Positions 12,884 to 62,849 of a stretch of DNA of 64,000 nt are shown piece after piece; position 1 is the first letter of the stretch; every line of letters starts with the position of its first letter. The DNA comes from Amoebidium appalachense. Lineage: Eukaryota; Ichthyosporea. Location: the NCBI GenBank assembly GCA_963693365.1, contig CAVNZM010000005.1, positions 2,728,001 to 2,792,000 on the forward strand, in the 5' to 3' direction. Both the position numbers and the translations under genes were made by a program. Under the pieces are notes generated by a model. The model worked only from the letters and a program-made list of their open reading frames with translations. It did not search any database and had not been told where the DNA came from.

Positions 12884-13984
12884 TTTGTATTGGCTAGCTG
12901 GGCGATTTTTTGGTGTTATGGCGGTTAGAAAGTTAGCCCATTACGTGTGCTGATTGGAATGTTTGCACAACTTGTCAAATCTCTTTGTTTGATACCTCTT
13001 TGTTGTTGTAACACATTGAAGCACACTCCTGTTTTAGTAAACAAAATTTGAAAATATACTATGATATGGCCTTTGCACCCAAATTTGTGGGGAGGTTGGG
13101 TTGTTTATCGGCCGTGTGCATGTGAGGTTGTGTCCAGGTGCCGGCACCAGTTCAACAGGACTGCCACCGAATAAGTATAGTACCAGATAACTAATTAGCT
13201 CGTACGGTGAGATCTGGCGGTCCGATATACATGCTTCGTGTGTGGGTGTTTGTGGGTGAGTTTGTCTTGGCGTGGTGTGTGTGTGTGTGTGTTGGGGGGG
13301 GGGGGGGGGGTTTTTGCAAATGAGGCTCGGTTTGCGCTGGTTTGTTTTACACGAACTCTTTTCTTTTTTAAGTTTCTTGGCATACAGAACCCGAAGCTGC
13401 TAGGCTTGCACCTTATGTAAAGCTGAGGTGTTTAGGGTCAACAGGGGTTTTGGCCCTTTTACAAGAGTCAGCCAGCTAATATTAGTTATTACTAAGTACG
13501 ATATTATTTCGAAAGACCCCCGCCTCAACAGACTCGCTGCCACTGTGTGGGCTGGATGGGATGGGTGTATCATGTGTGTGTGTGTGTGGGTGGGTGGGTG
13601 GGTGTGTGACACTGTGTGCGTTTGCGTGTGCCCAAGTGTGTGTACACGTGTGTGTGTGTGCGCGCGTGTGTGCCTATGTGTGTGTGTTGGGGGGCCGGGG
13701 GGGGGGGGGGGGGGGGGGGAGGGAGGTTGTATTGTTGGTCCTCTTTTCCCCACTTCTTTTTTTATGTATTGTACATATCCACAGGTCGGATTTTTTTCTC
13801 CCCCCCCTTTTTTTTTTCTCTCTTCCTTGTGTTTCCGTTTTTTGCATATCTGTACCATGTCCGTGAATGATTAGGCTGATAGATATGTACGGCCATTTTC
13901 TTTTCGTCTGCTGTGGAAGCAAAGTATGGGTTGGGAACCACGCGCGAGAGGTTAAAGAGTCGAAACCCATGCTTTTGTGGAGGC
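12884..13984. other. Intergenic, no gene recognised
   Basis: AT-richer intergenic DNA with short TG runs near 13270 and 13570-13690 and poly(G) runs at 13294-13310 and about 13697-13719. No splice-consistent exon was found on either strand. Confidence 0.5.
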
Positions 13985-14129
13985 ATAGGAACCCCCCTGA
14001 TGATGGGCTCTGTTCAAGTATCTTCTGCCTACTCGCTTAAGTTGTTTGATTTTGGATTTCCCATTTTGTGACGTTTTGTTGATGCTCGTTGTTGTCTCCT
14101 CCATATTTCCAACCCTCTAGCGCATACAT

Positions 14130-14131
<2 letters not shown>
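13985..14131 (+). repeat. Dispersed repeat family B, long copy 1
   Basis: About 147 bp closely similar to 41555-41693: CCCCCTGATGATGGGCTCTG at the left, TGTGACGTTTTGTT in the middle, and TCTCCTCCATATTTCCAACC near the right end, followed by CATAC and a long poly(C) run. The two copies differ by scattered substitutions and small indels. The left-end GATGGGCTCTG also occurs in family A. Confidence 0.75.

Positions 14132-14158
<27 letters not shown>
14132..14158 (+). repeat. Poly(C) tail of family B copy 1
   Basis: An uninterrupted C run immediately follows the shared end of the family B repeat, then a short (CA)n run. The other long copy, at 41555-41693, is followed by the same kind of run. Confidence 0.6.
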
Positions 14159-14160
<2 letters not shown>

Positions 14161-14399
14161 ACACACACACACACACACACTGCTTCCCTTTCACTCCCAC
14201 TCCCCCGGCCTCATATCCTGTATGTTCATGTCTCAAAATTCTCACTCTCTTTCTAGGCTCCCTTTCCCTCTTCCCCACCTCAGACTTCCTCTCTCCCGCT
14301 GTGACTCACCCAAATCCCCCCCCCCCCCCCCCCCCGCCCCTCTCCCCCCCGCCTTCCCCCCCCCCCCCCCCCTCCCCGCCGTCCCCCCCCCCCTTCCCC

Positions 14400-15147
<748 letters not shown>

Positions 15148-15149
<2 letters not shown>

Positions 15150-16617
15150 GGCCCAGGGCGTCTCACCACCACCGAAGGGGAAAAAAGAAAAAAAAGAAAA
15201 ACGCCCATCCATTCCACTGCAGGCCAGCCGGCCCAAACACCATCTACAATAACCTTTTTAATTGCCTTCAATTGCAAGATGCAAAAGCATGCTGTGTATC
15301 ACAGCAGATTGTGAACACCCGAGTATATTGCGGCGTATGTAGCCAAGCAAATTATTTCAGTTCGAGGCTCAGGATAACTCTGCTTGTAACTTGGTAAATT
15401 TTATTTTCTTTAATATTTCAGCCAATCACTGCTAGTATAATTATAAATTTGTGATTAGTACCCTATACGTTTAACATGCAAGACTACCCAGCTCACGTGC
15501 ACAGCAAGCTGCTACTTCCGTCATGATCAGAATTCAATGATTCTGCTCAAAGAATGGTAGCCTACGTCCATGATCAGCTTTTAATATTAATGGTTATAAT
15601 CGCGATCGTCATTCTGCTTGCGGCTGAACTTCAAATTTGTTTCGGGCAGTGAATAATTTTCGTTCTACAGAATAATTCTGTTTACTTGCAGAATAACTCG
15701 GCTCGCACAGAATTTGTTCAGCTAATTATCAGTTGTGGGCAAGAACCTCTGTACTCCCTAACAATATCATTATACACAGAACTTCCATGTGTATGCAACT
15801 TACCAACACCCACCGCGCCATGCCAGACCACATAAATGTGCTTGTGTGCACACACAAACCTTTTCACACTTTATTGCGTGCCATTCAAAATATGATCATA
15901 ACTGCCATAAGGCTTGGAGGTAGGTGAGAAAACATGGTGCCGCTAGGGCCCCAAGGCCTGAAGAACGGGCAGCCTTCAAAACCGTTACGGGAACGAAAGA
16001 AAAAACTTTGACTGCAAGATGAAAGTCCGAGTGAAAAGATCATGCTCTATCAATCGTTCCAAAAGCTTTACAAAGTGTGTGCAACCCGTTTTTTTTTACA
16101 CATATACACCATTCATAAACATTGTTTAAAGGGAAACAGAAAGTAGGATATGGCAACACATCTCAAAAATCTGCACAACAGCCAGAGAGCAACGTTTTGT
16201 AAGGCCATACACGGTCTAACGGCAACAAAAAAAATGTGTGGACCTCAGGATCCATTCAAACACATCCACCAAGAAGAAACAAACTTTGTGACAAGTTCAT
16301 ATGCATATTCCCTAGAGCAAGAGCAAGGGGGAACTTCGAAGAAAAGACAAAAAAGTTGAACCATACACCAATCCTTGTCAATGAGATGTGAGGCCAACGA
16401 AGACACATACGTCTAAAGGCCAACTTAACACACAATTTCCCCTGTTTGGCATCAGAATAACAAAAACAAAATGAATGAGCACACAAGTGTGTCCACCATT
16501 CTCCAACCTTCGACAAGGCACAATTACGTTTCAGAGTACATTATCAGAATCTTAAAAATGTTAAAATGAAAACAAATTGGTGTGTGTGTGTGTGGTGGTG
16601 GTGGTGGTGGTGGTGGT

Positions 16618-16651
<34 letters not shown>

Positions 16652-17066
16652 GTGAAAAAAAAAGAAAGGAAAAGAGAAAAAAATGGAAACAAAACATCAC
16701 AAGGAAAGTACTTGCAATAAGTTCTTTCAGATCACAGAGCCAGCATTTCACCCCGTTTTCCTTGTATCAAGGCGAATATGAAACTCCAAAAAAGGGAGAA
16801 GCACCATTTGAAAATGCCAACCACTTGAATACTAGAGCAACATGATGCGTAATGACGTCATAATGACGTAGCACAACATGCCGACTTAGACCTTAACATC
16901 CAAACTCTCATAGCACTAGTTGGTCTTCGAGGTCGCTAGCCAGTGTGTCGCAGTCACTCTCTCCCAGCTCCCAGTCAGGTTCGTTTCTGCAAATTTCAGA
17001 AGTCAAACGAAGGAATTTATGCTCTAGAGACATGCAAGCACACAGTTAACCATTCCACTAGCTCCC

Positions 17067-17104
<38 letters not shown>

Positions 17105-17475
17105 AAGGAAACATTTACGGGCCATTTTCACCATTTTCAAACAACGGCACATTGCCCACATTCTCCAAATCCCTCTATCAAATTCAGAAGACCAAACACT
17201 GGTAGATCTACCCCCCCCCCCCCCCCCCTCCAAAACACATGCACACACACACCCCCCCCACCCACCCACCCACCCACCCACCCACCCACACAAATCCGGG
17301 CTTTTAGCTCGTGGCTTGTTGGATTAAAAACGATACACGCAGGCATTCACAAATACGAGTTGTTTGCTTTGGGGCAGACAGAACAGAACCAGCACCCTTA
17401 CAGCCTAAAACCAGAATGAAGCAAAAACATTGAGGGCTGGGACATGTCCAAAGAAGATGGAAAGCGGGTTACTAG

Positions 17476-17524
<49 letters not shown>

Positions 17525-17590
17525 GGGCAGGGGAGAGGGGAGTGGAGGGGGGGAAGCAGAAGGGATATAGAGGGAATGGAAACGAGGGAT
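15148..17590. other. Intergenic, no gene recognised
   Basis: AT-rich DNA at 15240-16560 with only short ORFs and no convincing exon. A (GGT)n and poly(G) stretch lies at 16595-16650, a poly(C) run at about 17067-17102, a second C run at about 17211-17228, and a (TG)n run at 17478-17523. Its right end is just downstream of the PASK stop codon (minus strand) and may hold that gene's 3' UTR. Confidence 0.5.
16853..16871. promoter_or_regulatory. CRE-like palindrome pair
   Basis: TGACGTCA at 16853-16860 is followed 3 bp later by TGACGTAG. TGACGTCA is the palindromic binding site of CREB/ATF-type bZIP factors (established). No gene was found close by that it would obviously serve, so a function here is speculative. 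Confidence 0.25.
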
Positions 17591-37654
<20,064 letters not shown>

Positions 37655-38500
37655 CAAACAAATTCCATGCAAAGATGGATCGAGCATCAATTCTAATGCA
37701 AGACAGTGGGAGAAGACCAGCAGTCAATTTTACAAATATGACCCAGGGATCCCAGGGTCCCTCCCTCCCAGCCCAGCCAAGTCAGCCTTTGTTTTCCAGC
37801 CTTCGCTCACCTGCTAGGTCAATAACATGGTCTCTCGGCTCACTCTATAAAGGATGAACCGAGGCTCTCAAAGTTTTTCAGGATGTGATCTCCAGAAAAT
37901 GGTGTGCCCTTGGAGAGAAGATTACAAAAGAAAGAGCGGCGTGTGTAGAAGGGGGGCTTCAAGAGTCTCCCCCAACCCAATAAGTCACTATCAGATGATG
38001 TTCGAATGGTGCTGAAGCAAGCCTACCTATCAACGAACTTGCATGGAACTTTCCAAGAGGCTACCGCACTGAGGCACAAACACAAGTAGTTCATTGCTAT
38101 TACGTCCTAAGCACAAGTGTAGATACAGGCGCCCCAGTTCAACGCACAAAAACACTTCAGCTAAAGCTGACTGATTCGAGTCTCGAAGGTGGCCAAGGCC
38201 CAGGACAAAACATAAAATGAGGCCAGTGCCAACTTGCCAAGGGTGAGCCGCGGAGATGACGTCATATTATCATTTAGTGATTTGGTGTCTTGGTCAAGAG
38301 CCATTTTATGACATCATCAGTATGCGCAAACACCCAGTGCCCTCTGCAAAGATTTCACATACTGTCTGACTGTGCTGTGAAAAAGTAGGAGTCGGTGTCA
38401 GTTTACGTGGCTTGTGCCGGATTTATATGCCATTCCCAAGTAGAGAAAACTAAGTTTCGCACCCGTTTTTGTTTGACACAGGAGTATTGATGATTGAAAA
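37655..38500. promoter_or_regulatory. Divergent intergenic region between PASK and the PH-DDHD gene
   Basis: About 850 bp separate the two predicted start codons, which point away from each other, so both promoters are expected here. The segment is nearly free of microsatellites, unlike the introns around it. It contains a palindromic CRE at 38257-38264 and a CRE-like TGACATCA at 38309-38316. A TATAAA at about 37845 on the plus strand is far from the PH-DDHD start and may be incidental. Transcription starts cannot be placed from sequence alone. Confidence 0.45.
38257..38316. promoter_or_regulatory. Paired CRE / CRE-like sites
   Basis: TGACGTCA at 38257-38264 and TGACATCA at 38309-38316 start 52 bp apart, roughly five helical turns, in the shared PASK/PH-DDHD promoter region. 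The first is the consensus CREB/ATF palindrome; the second has one mismatch. Factor binding is inferred. Confidence 0.4.
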
Positions 38501-49749
<11,249 letters not shown>

Positions 49750-49814
49750 CGATGCTTCAAACTGCTGTTGGATTAACCCTTTCTGTAACTTCTTCTGATG
49801 CACGTTGCAAATGG

Positions 49815-49904
49815 TATGCACATGTAAGTAGTGTTAATATCTGAATGCCCTACAAACCGTATGCACATGTAAGTAGTGTTAATATCTGAATGCCCTACAA
49901 ACTG
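49815..49904 (+). repeat. 45-bp tandem duplication
   Basis: Two copies of a 45-bp unit starting TATGCACATGTAAGTAGTGT lie head to tail at 49815-49859 and 49860-49904, with a single difference at the very end. They are 66 bp past the PH-DDHD stop codon, so they may be in the 3' UTR. Each unit contains GTAAGT. Confidence 0.9.
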
Positions 49905-50226
49905 TAGATTATGTATCGCATAATGCATGAATGGTGGATTCCAGTTACAAGGGTAACACGTAGAAGGTTGCTTTTGACAGTTTTTGGAAGGCGAGTACGT
50001 GTGCAGGGTTTTCCTTGCTGCTGTTGTTGTTTTGGGTGGCTAGATGGGTACTTGGTGTGTGGGGGGGGACGGGGGGAGGGGGGAGGGGGGGGGTTGTGGT
50101 GGTGGTATGGTGGCGGTGGGGAGGGGGGGGGGGGGGTGTACATCCATCGTACTTGTTGTACAGTCGTTCTGCTGCTATTTCAAAATACATGTTTGGATAC
50201 TTTGACGACTTTAATTTGTCGGTTAA

Positions 50227-50266
<40 letters not shown>

Positions 50267-50439
50267 CCTCCCCCAGCCCTCAGTGCCCTTGCCCCGGGAA
50301 AAAGGTCACACATTGGCACACACCCGTGCATCCCGCGCACATGCATGCACGTGCGGGTGCACACACACACACACACACAAACACTCAAAAGTGCGCAAGC
50401 ACACACAAATACGAGTGCACGCGCAAACCTGCACACATG

Positions 50440-50550
50440 ATATAACACTGAGGGGATGGATATACCAAGCAAACCCACCAATACCTGGGACTGGTACCGG
50501 TGTCTTTGTGCCTCGAGTAAGCTTTGCGTAAGCCCCCCCCCCCCCCCCCC
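50440..50550 (+). repeat. Dispersed repeat family C, copy 2
   Basis: About 100 bp related to 11237-11328, ending TGCGTAAG and then a long C run (50533 onward). It lies in intergenic DNA in the same plus orientation as the other copy. Confidence 0.55.
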
Positions 50551-51673
50551 CCCCCCCCCCTTCCCCCCCCCCTCCTCCCCTCCCCACACACACACACACA
50601 CACACACACACCACCACCACCACCACCACCCACCCACCCATCCCCCACGGTGACCCCTCCCCGTCCCCAACCCCTTCCAACTCCCTTTAAACGTTCATAT
50701 TATAACAGGCCCTAGATCGGATAGCCATACACACCTCTACTGCGACGCTATGCAACCCTTTGACCCATACGCACATATAATCTGCTATGTGATAATGGAT
50801 TGACGCTTGTTTCGTCGGCCATAATAATTATACATATACGTGTATACAGTGCATGGATGGGCTGAGTGTTCAAGTTTATATGCAACCAACCGGCCGCAGG
50901 GTTTGCAGTCGTTCGCGATAGGCGGCACCGTGTCTCATCATCATAGTTACGTTATTCAAGCATATGGCTTCAAGTCACTGGCGTACTAGTAGGTGTATAG
51001 CATTGTGCCCGTGAGTGTGGGGCCCTGGCTGGGGTGAGGTGAATTATGCTGCAGTGGTATTAATCACACGGTGGAGCTCGAGGTGGTGGTGGTTCTTTTG
51101 TTTCTTTCGTTTCGTTCTTTTCTTTTCTTCTTTCTTTTTCTTTTTTTTTTTGCCTGTATGTGTGTGTGTGCATAATCATGTGTGTGTGTCGGGGAGGAGC
51201 GGCGGAGGGGCGTGAGGGGAGATTGGGGCCCCCGGGGGAGGGGGGGGGAGGGGGGGGGGGGGGAGGAGGGGGGAGGGGAAAGGATCGAGGCCTCTGGGGC
51301 CTGGAACATGTTCGGGAAGGAATAAAAAGAGGACTCTCCGAGTTTCCCAACTATTAGCTATGTAGTACATAATTATTTGCAGGGAGAAAACTACACAGTC
51401 ATGTGGTTGTGGGGAATTCTAGTGACCCACTGGGTCTTTATAACTGGCAGGTCACACATCATCATGTATGACTGTGACGAGTCACCACGTGCTAAGTAGC
51501 TCACATGCAGAGAATTGTGTGCATATGGTCGAACACGTGCATACTGGGCCAGTGGTATATACGTGTGGGCACCTCACGATCATCAGTGCGCATACACGCT
51601 TTACACAGGGACACACACACACACGTACACACAAACACACACACACACACACGCATACGCACACACACACACG

Positions 51674-51750
<77 letters not shown>

Positions 51751-51821
51751 CCACCCCCCTCCCTCCTCCCCCCCCCCCCCCCCTCCCCTCCCCCCCAACC
51801 GTGACACCCCCATACCTGCTC

Positions 51822-57422
<5,601 letters not shown>

Positions 57423-57795
57423 TCATATAAACGTTGCAGAGCTGACTGCACCATAAATAAGGATGCATGTAATTCCTGTGCTCAAATAAAAATACAATGC
57501 CACTGGTTTTGTGTTGAGGTTCGTAGAAACAACGGGAACTGTGGGGTGTTCAGAGCAAGAATAGTGCTTTGACGCCATAGGGAACACCCCATAGTAACTC
57601 GAGTTCGTGCGCATGCATTCTTCTTTGGAGAGTGTCTGGAAGCATGCACTTGTACAGTGACGCCTGAAAAGGTTAAGGAACAAACCTTGTCCAGGGCCCC
57701 TGGGGGTTAATCAAGGGACACAGCTTGTTGTGTGACGGTATCCAACCTCCCGATGGAGTGGTTGGAGGACGAGGATGGTGTGCAGCTCGACATCA
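57423..57795 (-). CDS. Possible 3' exons of a Cys-rich membrane protein
   Basis: A tentative two-exon 3' end. The terminal exon, 57671-57423, has a good 3' splice site (GTTCCTTAACCTTTTCAG) and an open frame to TGA. It encodes a Cys-containing segment (HCTSACFQTLSKEEC), then a hydrophobic stretch of about 20 residues near the C-terminus (VALYFYLSTGITCILIYGAV). A preceding open stretch, about 57795-57692, ends in donor ACAAG|GTTTGT with matching phase and encodes CPLINPQGPW. The pattern suggests an extracellular Cys-rich segment and a final transmembrane helix. Nothing upstream was joined, no family was identified, and chance remains possible. Confidence 0.25.
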
Positions 57796-59338
57796 GGGCT
57801 CAGGGCTCAGTGCAAATGTGCAGAGAGAGAAAAAAAAAAGAGGGGGATGTCCTTTGAAATGGCATCATTAGGAGGTAAAGTAAAAAATCTACAGCATGTG
57901 TCTTTCTATCAATGCAGTTCCTTCTTCTTTTAACATGAAAGAAATGCATGCATGCATCAACTTGGCCATGGGTGTGCAGCCTAGACGGTCTTTTTCTTTT
58001 CTTTTCGTCTCCTTGACTGTTTGACCTCTGTTGACACTGACATTCCGATTCAGGAAAACTGGACCCTCTGTTGACACTGACAGAGCGATTCAGGAAAACT
58101 GGGCTTTGAGGAATAGCCTTATCAGGCAAGTGGTATTACCATAAAGGGAATTAAACCCGTGGCTCACAGGCTGATTGGCTCCCCACAACAACCGAGAAAG
58201 TTTATGATAGGTCTGCGCAGTTTCGAGTTTTAGAGCTTCGTGAAAAGCTTGACTAGGTAGTTGTTGTTGTTGTGATGTTGCAAGGAAACTTAATTGAATT
58301 GTTATATATAAAGCACAGAAGGAGGGTGAGTGAACTACTGATTGAAGAAAAACTATGAGAACGGCTCTTCTGATGGTACTCTTGTAACAACAAGTTTTGT
58401 GGACAATGACAACATGAAGTAGAACATTTCACATTTCTTTTTTCTTTTTCTGCCACACTTTTGTGGTGCGCTTTTTCACCACGGTCTCGAGGCACCAGAC
58501 TCGTATGCAAGGATCACCTCGCATGGAAAATGGAGAGGGCTCCGGGCACAGGTTTCAGCTTGCGGGCACTGATTTTTGGACGGAGGTCAAGTGAAAGGTG
58601 TGTGCGTAATCGGCCCATATCCTAACAATCCCCTACCCCCCTCTCAAATATCTTCTGTAACCTGTGAGGAACGGTTTGAGGAATGAAGGGACAAACAAGA
58701 GGGTTGCATGCGGGCAGTGCCTGGGAGAGGAGGGAGGGAGGAGGAGGAGGAAGGGGAGGGGGGGAGGGGGGGAGGGGGGAGGGGGGGCAGTAAAACCGAC
58801 TCGTCGGTGTTAAGTTGGCTTTCATAGATGCAGACCTGTCAAGACTGAGAAATGCAGGGCAATTACAGCATAAGGCTTGGATTGTAATTTATGGGGTGGT
58901 ATGCACACAAACACCCATAAACTTGCACGGGTCCCATGCATCCGCACACATCTGGGCACACTCAAGTACCTATGGATGTAGAGATACAAGCGGGCAAGCC
59001 ACAGGCACACAGGCAGGAAGTCAGGGACAGAGGCCCTGAGCACCACGCAAACACACACACACGTGCGGTGAGCCCACAGGGACAAGCAGCACATGCCCCC
59101 TGCGTGCACACACACAAGTAACCAAACAAATTCACAAGAACAAAACACGCAAGCAGGCAGGCAGGCACACATAGAGCACACACACCACAGAAACAACAGA
59201 AGTGCTATGTTAAACATGGCGAGAAGATTGTAAAACTTAAGTGCACCTAAATGAAAAGGATTCAGGAATACAATCACCATTACTTTTTTTTTGGTGGTGG
59301 TGGTGGGGGGGGGGGGGGTTCTCTCCTTCACATCCCCG

Positions 59339-59371
<33 letters not shown>

Positions 59372-59691
59372 AGAAAAAAAAAAAAAAAAAAAAAAGGAAA
59401 ACAGCAAATGGAAAAAGGCACGAGGTACGGTACTATAATGTTGCATACCCATACGATTTGTGCTTGTGTGTGTGTGTGTGTGTGTGTGTGCCTGTTGTAG
59501 TGTGTGTGTGCGCACGCGCGTGTAACCCCCCCCCCTCCCCCCCCCCAAATACATATGTATATTGGTGTATGCTTTTTAGATTTACATGGTGTTTTCCGTC
59601 ATGATGTGCGCTTCCTACTCCGTAACTTTTTTTTTTACTGTCCCTTTCTTGCCTCTTGTCTCCCCGAAACAAAAAGGTGGGATCCTATACG

Positions 59692-59727
<36 letters not shown>

Positions 59728-59890
59728 TTGCCCCTCGCCCCGCGGCCGGTGCCCACCCACCAAGCAACATTGTATTCTAACATCACCACACATCATTAGG
59801 ATCTCCTTATCTCTTTCTCACTCCCCCCCCCCCCCCCCCCCCCCCCCCTTCCCCTCCCGGTCGGGAATCTAAGTAACTCTTGCCACCCCC

Positions 59891-59935
<45 letters not shown>

Positions 59936-59950
59936 AAATCCCCAACACAG
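57796..59950. other. Mostly non-coding; 5' end of the LysM gene not located
   Basis: A 40-bp direct duplication at about 58025-58104, AT-rich sequence to 58610, a G/A-rich patch at 58725-58788, CA-containing sequence, poly(C) runs at about 59340-59371, 59692-59727, 59823-59848 and 59890-59925, and an A run after the first. One or more 5' exons of the LysM gene should lie here or further left, because its first identified exon starts within a codon, but none could be supported. Confidence 0.45.
58025..58104. repeat. 40-bp tandem duplication
   Basis: Two copies with a 40-bp period, sharing CTCTGTTGACACTGACA and CGATTCAGGAAAACTGG, differing by a few bases in the middle. Confidence 0.85.
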
Positions 59951-60862
59951 AACCGAAGTAAAACCCGGTGAAGCACGCAAGTCTGTGGGTTCAGCAGACG
60001 AAGACTTCAAGCCGCGAAACAAAAACCTGCTCCCGCGTGCATCCATAGCCACAAGTACTGTGCGCACACATGTGGACCGTGCAAGCAGTGACGAGGAGGA
60101 AATGGAGAAGAAAAAAGGGAACGAGATCGCTCCGAGGGCATCGGCACCGGCAAGCACGCATGAAAAAGAGCACAGGCTGCATACCATCGAGAGGAGACCG
60201 ACTATTGATGAGCGTGGGCATATAATCATGTGGGTGGTTCTCTATTTCTTTCTTTCCCTCCTTTTCTTGTTCCTTTTCCTTTTTGGGGGGATTGGCGTGT
60301 GTGTGGGTGTGGGTGTAGATAAGGTTGGGTGGGTGGGTGCAGGTGGGTGGGTGGCTGGGTGGCTGGGTGTAGGGGATGTGTGTGTGTGTGTGGGGGGGGG
60401 GGGGGGGATTTTGCTTACATTGTGGATTGAATTTTGGACCCGAAATCAGTTTGAGGGATAGAAAACAAGCCTGCATGATGCATGTAGGCGAGCCAGCGTG
60501 ATATTTACAAAAGATGTCTTTTGATTAGTTAGTTCCCACGTACTACACAGAGAACACTGGCATTACTTCACTATTTTTTCTTTAACTCCGTCAGAAGTTC
60601 ATGTGCTGTTTTTACCCTTATTGCTTACAACCATCTTCAATTGTGCCCTCAGAGTCACTTATTTCTTGCCATATGTTCCAGCTTTTCGGCATGTCCTTCG
60701 TTTTCTATGCCACTTGTTCTACGAATATTGCTTTGGCCATATACACAAAGATTCACACACAATTTCAGACTCTACATGCCTTTTCCCGACGGAACTATTA
60801 TTGCATACATGTTTGTTAATTACAACTCATTAACAAACACACACACATGCACACGCGCACGC

Positions 60863-60916
<54 letters not shown>

Positions 60917-62772
60917 CCACGATACCGAGAACCCTTATCTTGATGTTCGGGTACAATCCGTTGCCGACATTCTCAAAGATGTTGCCCCTGCGCTCCATTT
61001 GAATCACAAGCACACACCAGTGGTATAACCCCCTCCCCTCCCCTTCCCCCCCTCTTCCCCTAATCCCTCCTTCTCTTCCTCACCTCTCTCCCCAGTGTCT
61101 TCTATTCATAATACCAGGGCGTTGGTGTTATATCCTGGTTATGGCTCAAGTCAGTGGATTCACGAGGTGACATCAATATGGTGTTCATTCCTCATATTGA
61201 TTTCAGATTCAATGATTGATTTACCTATATAGGGTGCATTCTCCTCTTGAAAATTGCACTCTTGCCACATTAAGAAATATTAGAGAATCGTCGACTTGGT
61301 TGTCCAGAAAGGAAATCGAGAAGGGGGAAATTCCTATCATTCTACCCACGTCTAACAACTTTTTTTCTACATTAAAACACCAAAAAGACATTCAGCCCCT
61401 GAAAGAACAATGACCCCCCCCCCCCCCTCCCCTTCTCTCCCTCCGCCCTACCATTCTTTGCCGAGCTGTACATGCCTTGTCTACAGGTCTAGCCTTCCTT
61501 CTAACCCTTTGCGCGAAAACAGGCAAGAAAGAAAGAGGAAAAGATACCTGAGAACTCCATCCCCTACACCGTGCAAGATGGAGACATGCTGGCAGGTGTT
61601 GCAGTCCGCTTTGGTGTTCCTGTGCCCATGTTGGTGAAGTGGAACAAGAGGCTCACAACAACAATATTTCCAGGGGAGGTATGTTAACCCCTTGTTCTCT
61701 CTTTCACGCACGAGCATGCGTGTTTGCGCGGGCGCACACACACATGAACCCCCCCCCCCCCCCCCCCCCCCCCCCACCACCACCACCACCACCACCACCA
61801 CCCACACACACACACAAATTCTACCTTTTGCCACACCCCTTTCCCCGTTCACCCTCGTCTTTCCTCCTGCTCCTCATCTCAGGCTGTGCACACCACCATG
61901 GGGTGGTCAGAGACGTATGTCCATGAAGGACGATGAGCCACCTTTACCCGATTGGTTGGAATCAATGCTTTGATGGTGCTTCATTGGCCAATCAAAATAC
62001 CCTGATGCGAATTAAAAATTTGGCGCGGCATTGCGCGCCCGGCGAGAGTCTTTTCGTGAAGCGAATCGTGTATTATTATTATTAAGGATTGTGATATTGG
62101 CGAACGCTGCGTTTGCCTGCATGCTGGGCTTCAATGTCCTTTTTATTTTCGCTTTGTCTGAACAGCTAGCCAAGCTTTTCTTTGGGAACTCGAGCGCCAT
62201 CCACAATGTCCTTGATCTTTTTGTCGCCATGGCCAATGCAACATCTGATGATTCCAACCAATCGGGTAAAAGTGGCTCATCGTCCTTCCTAATGTCGCAT
62301 CATGGACATACGTCGCTGACCACCCCATAGTCCTTATCTGGCAAATAATTTTTTCCCCCATTGCCATCTCAGCCCCCCCCCCCCCCCCCCCCCCCCCTCA
62401 CACATGCATTGTGTGTGATCAGCAAAGTAGCATTCGACGGATAAGTACTTGAGTTGTGTGGGCAGGGAATCTGCCAACAGAATTTCGCCTCGAGAGGTTT
62501 GTGCCTATGGTTGTCACCCTCTATCATTCCTACCCCCCTTCCACCTCCCCCCCTCCCCCCCCCCCCCCCCCCCTCCTTTTTTTTTTTTTTTTATAGGTGA
62601 CCAAGAGGTGGAGGTGTTTTTTCCCCTCTCTCTTTGTAGGTTTGGGTTGGGAGGGGTCTTCTAACACTATGTTTATGTGACAGGTGATTTATATTCCAAA
62701 CGAAGAGGCGATTGAGAAGATGAAACAGCAGCAGCAGACACGTACACAGGGTGTGTGTGCGTGTGCGTGTGC

Positions 62773-62849
<77 letters not shown>

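Larger units (their letters stand above)
49750..51821. other. Intergenic between the PH-DDHD gene and the 164-aa gene
   Basis: This holds the PH-DDHD 3' flank with a 45-bp direct duplication, poly(G) and poly(C) runs near 50062-50135 and 50230-50262, a family C repeat near 50440, a CAC/CA stretch at 50586-50640, ordinary sequence at 50690-51110, and a (CA)n tract at 51670-51747. The promoter of the next gene is expected toward the right end but no element was recognised. Confidence 0.5.

Noticed and set aside
38160-38200. B-box-like GATTCGAGTC, considered as a tRNA gene
   Set aside because: No matching A box, no acceptor-stem complementarity and no cloverleaf could be drawn.
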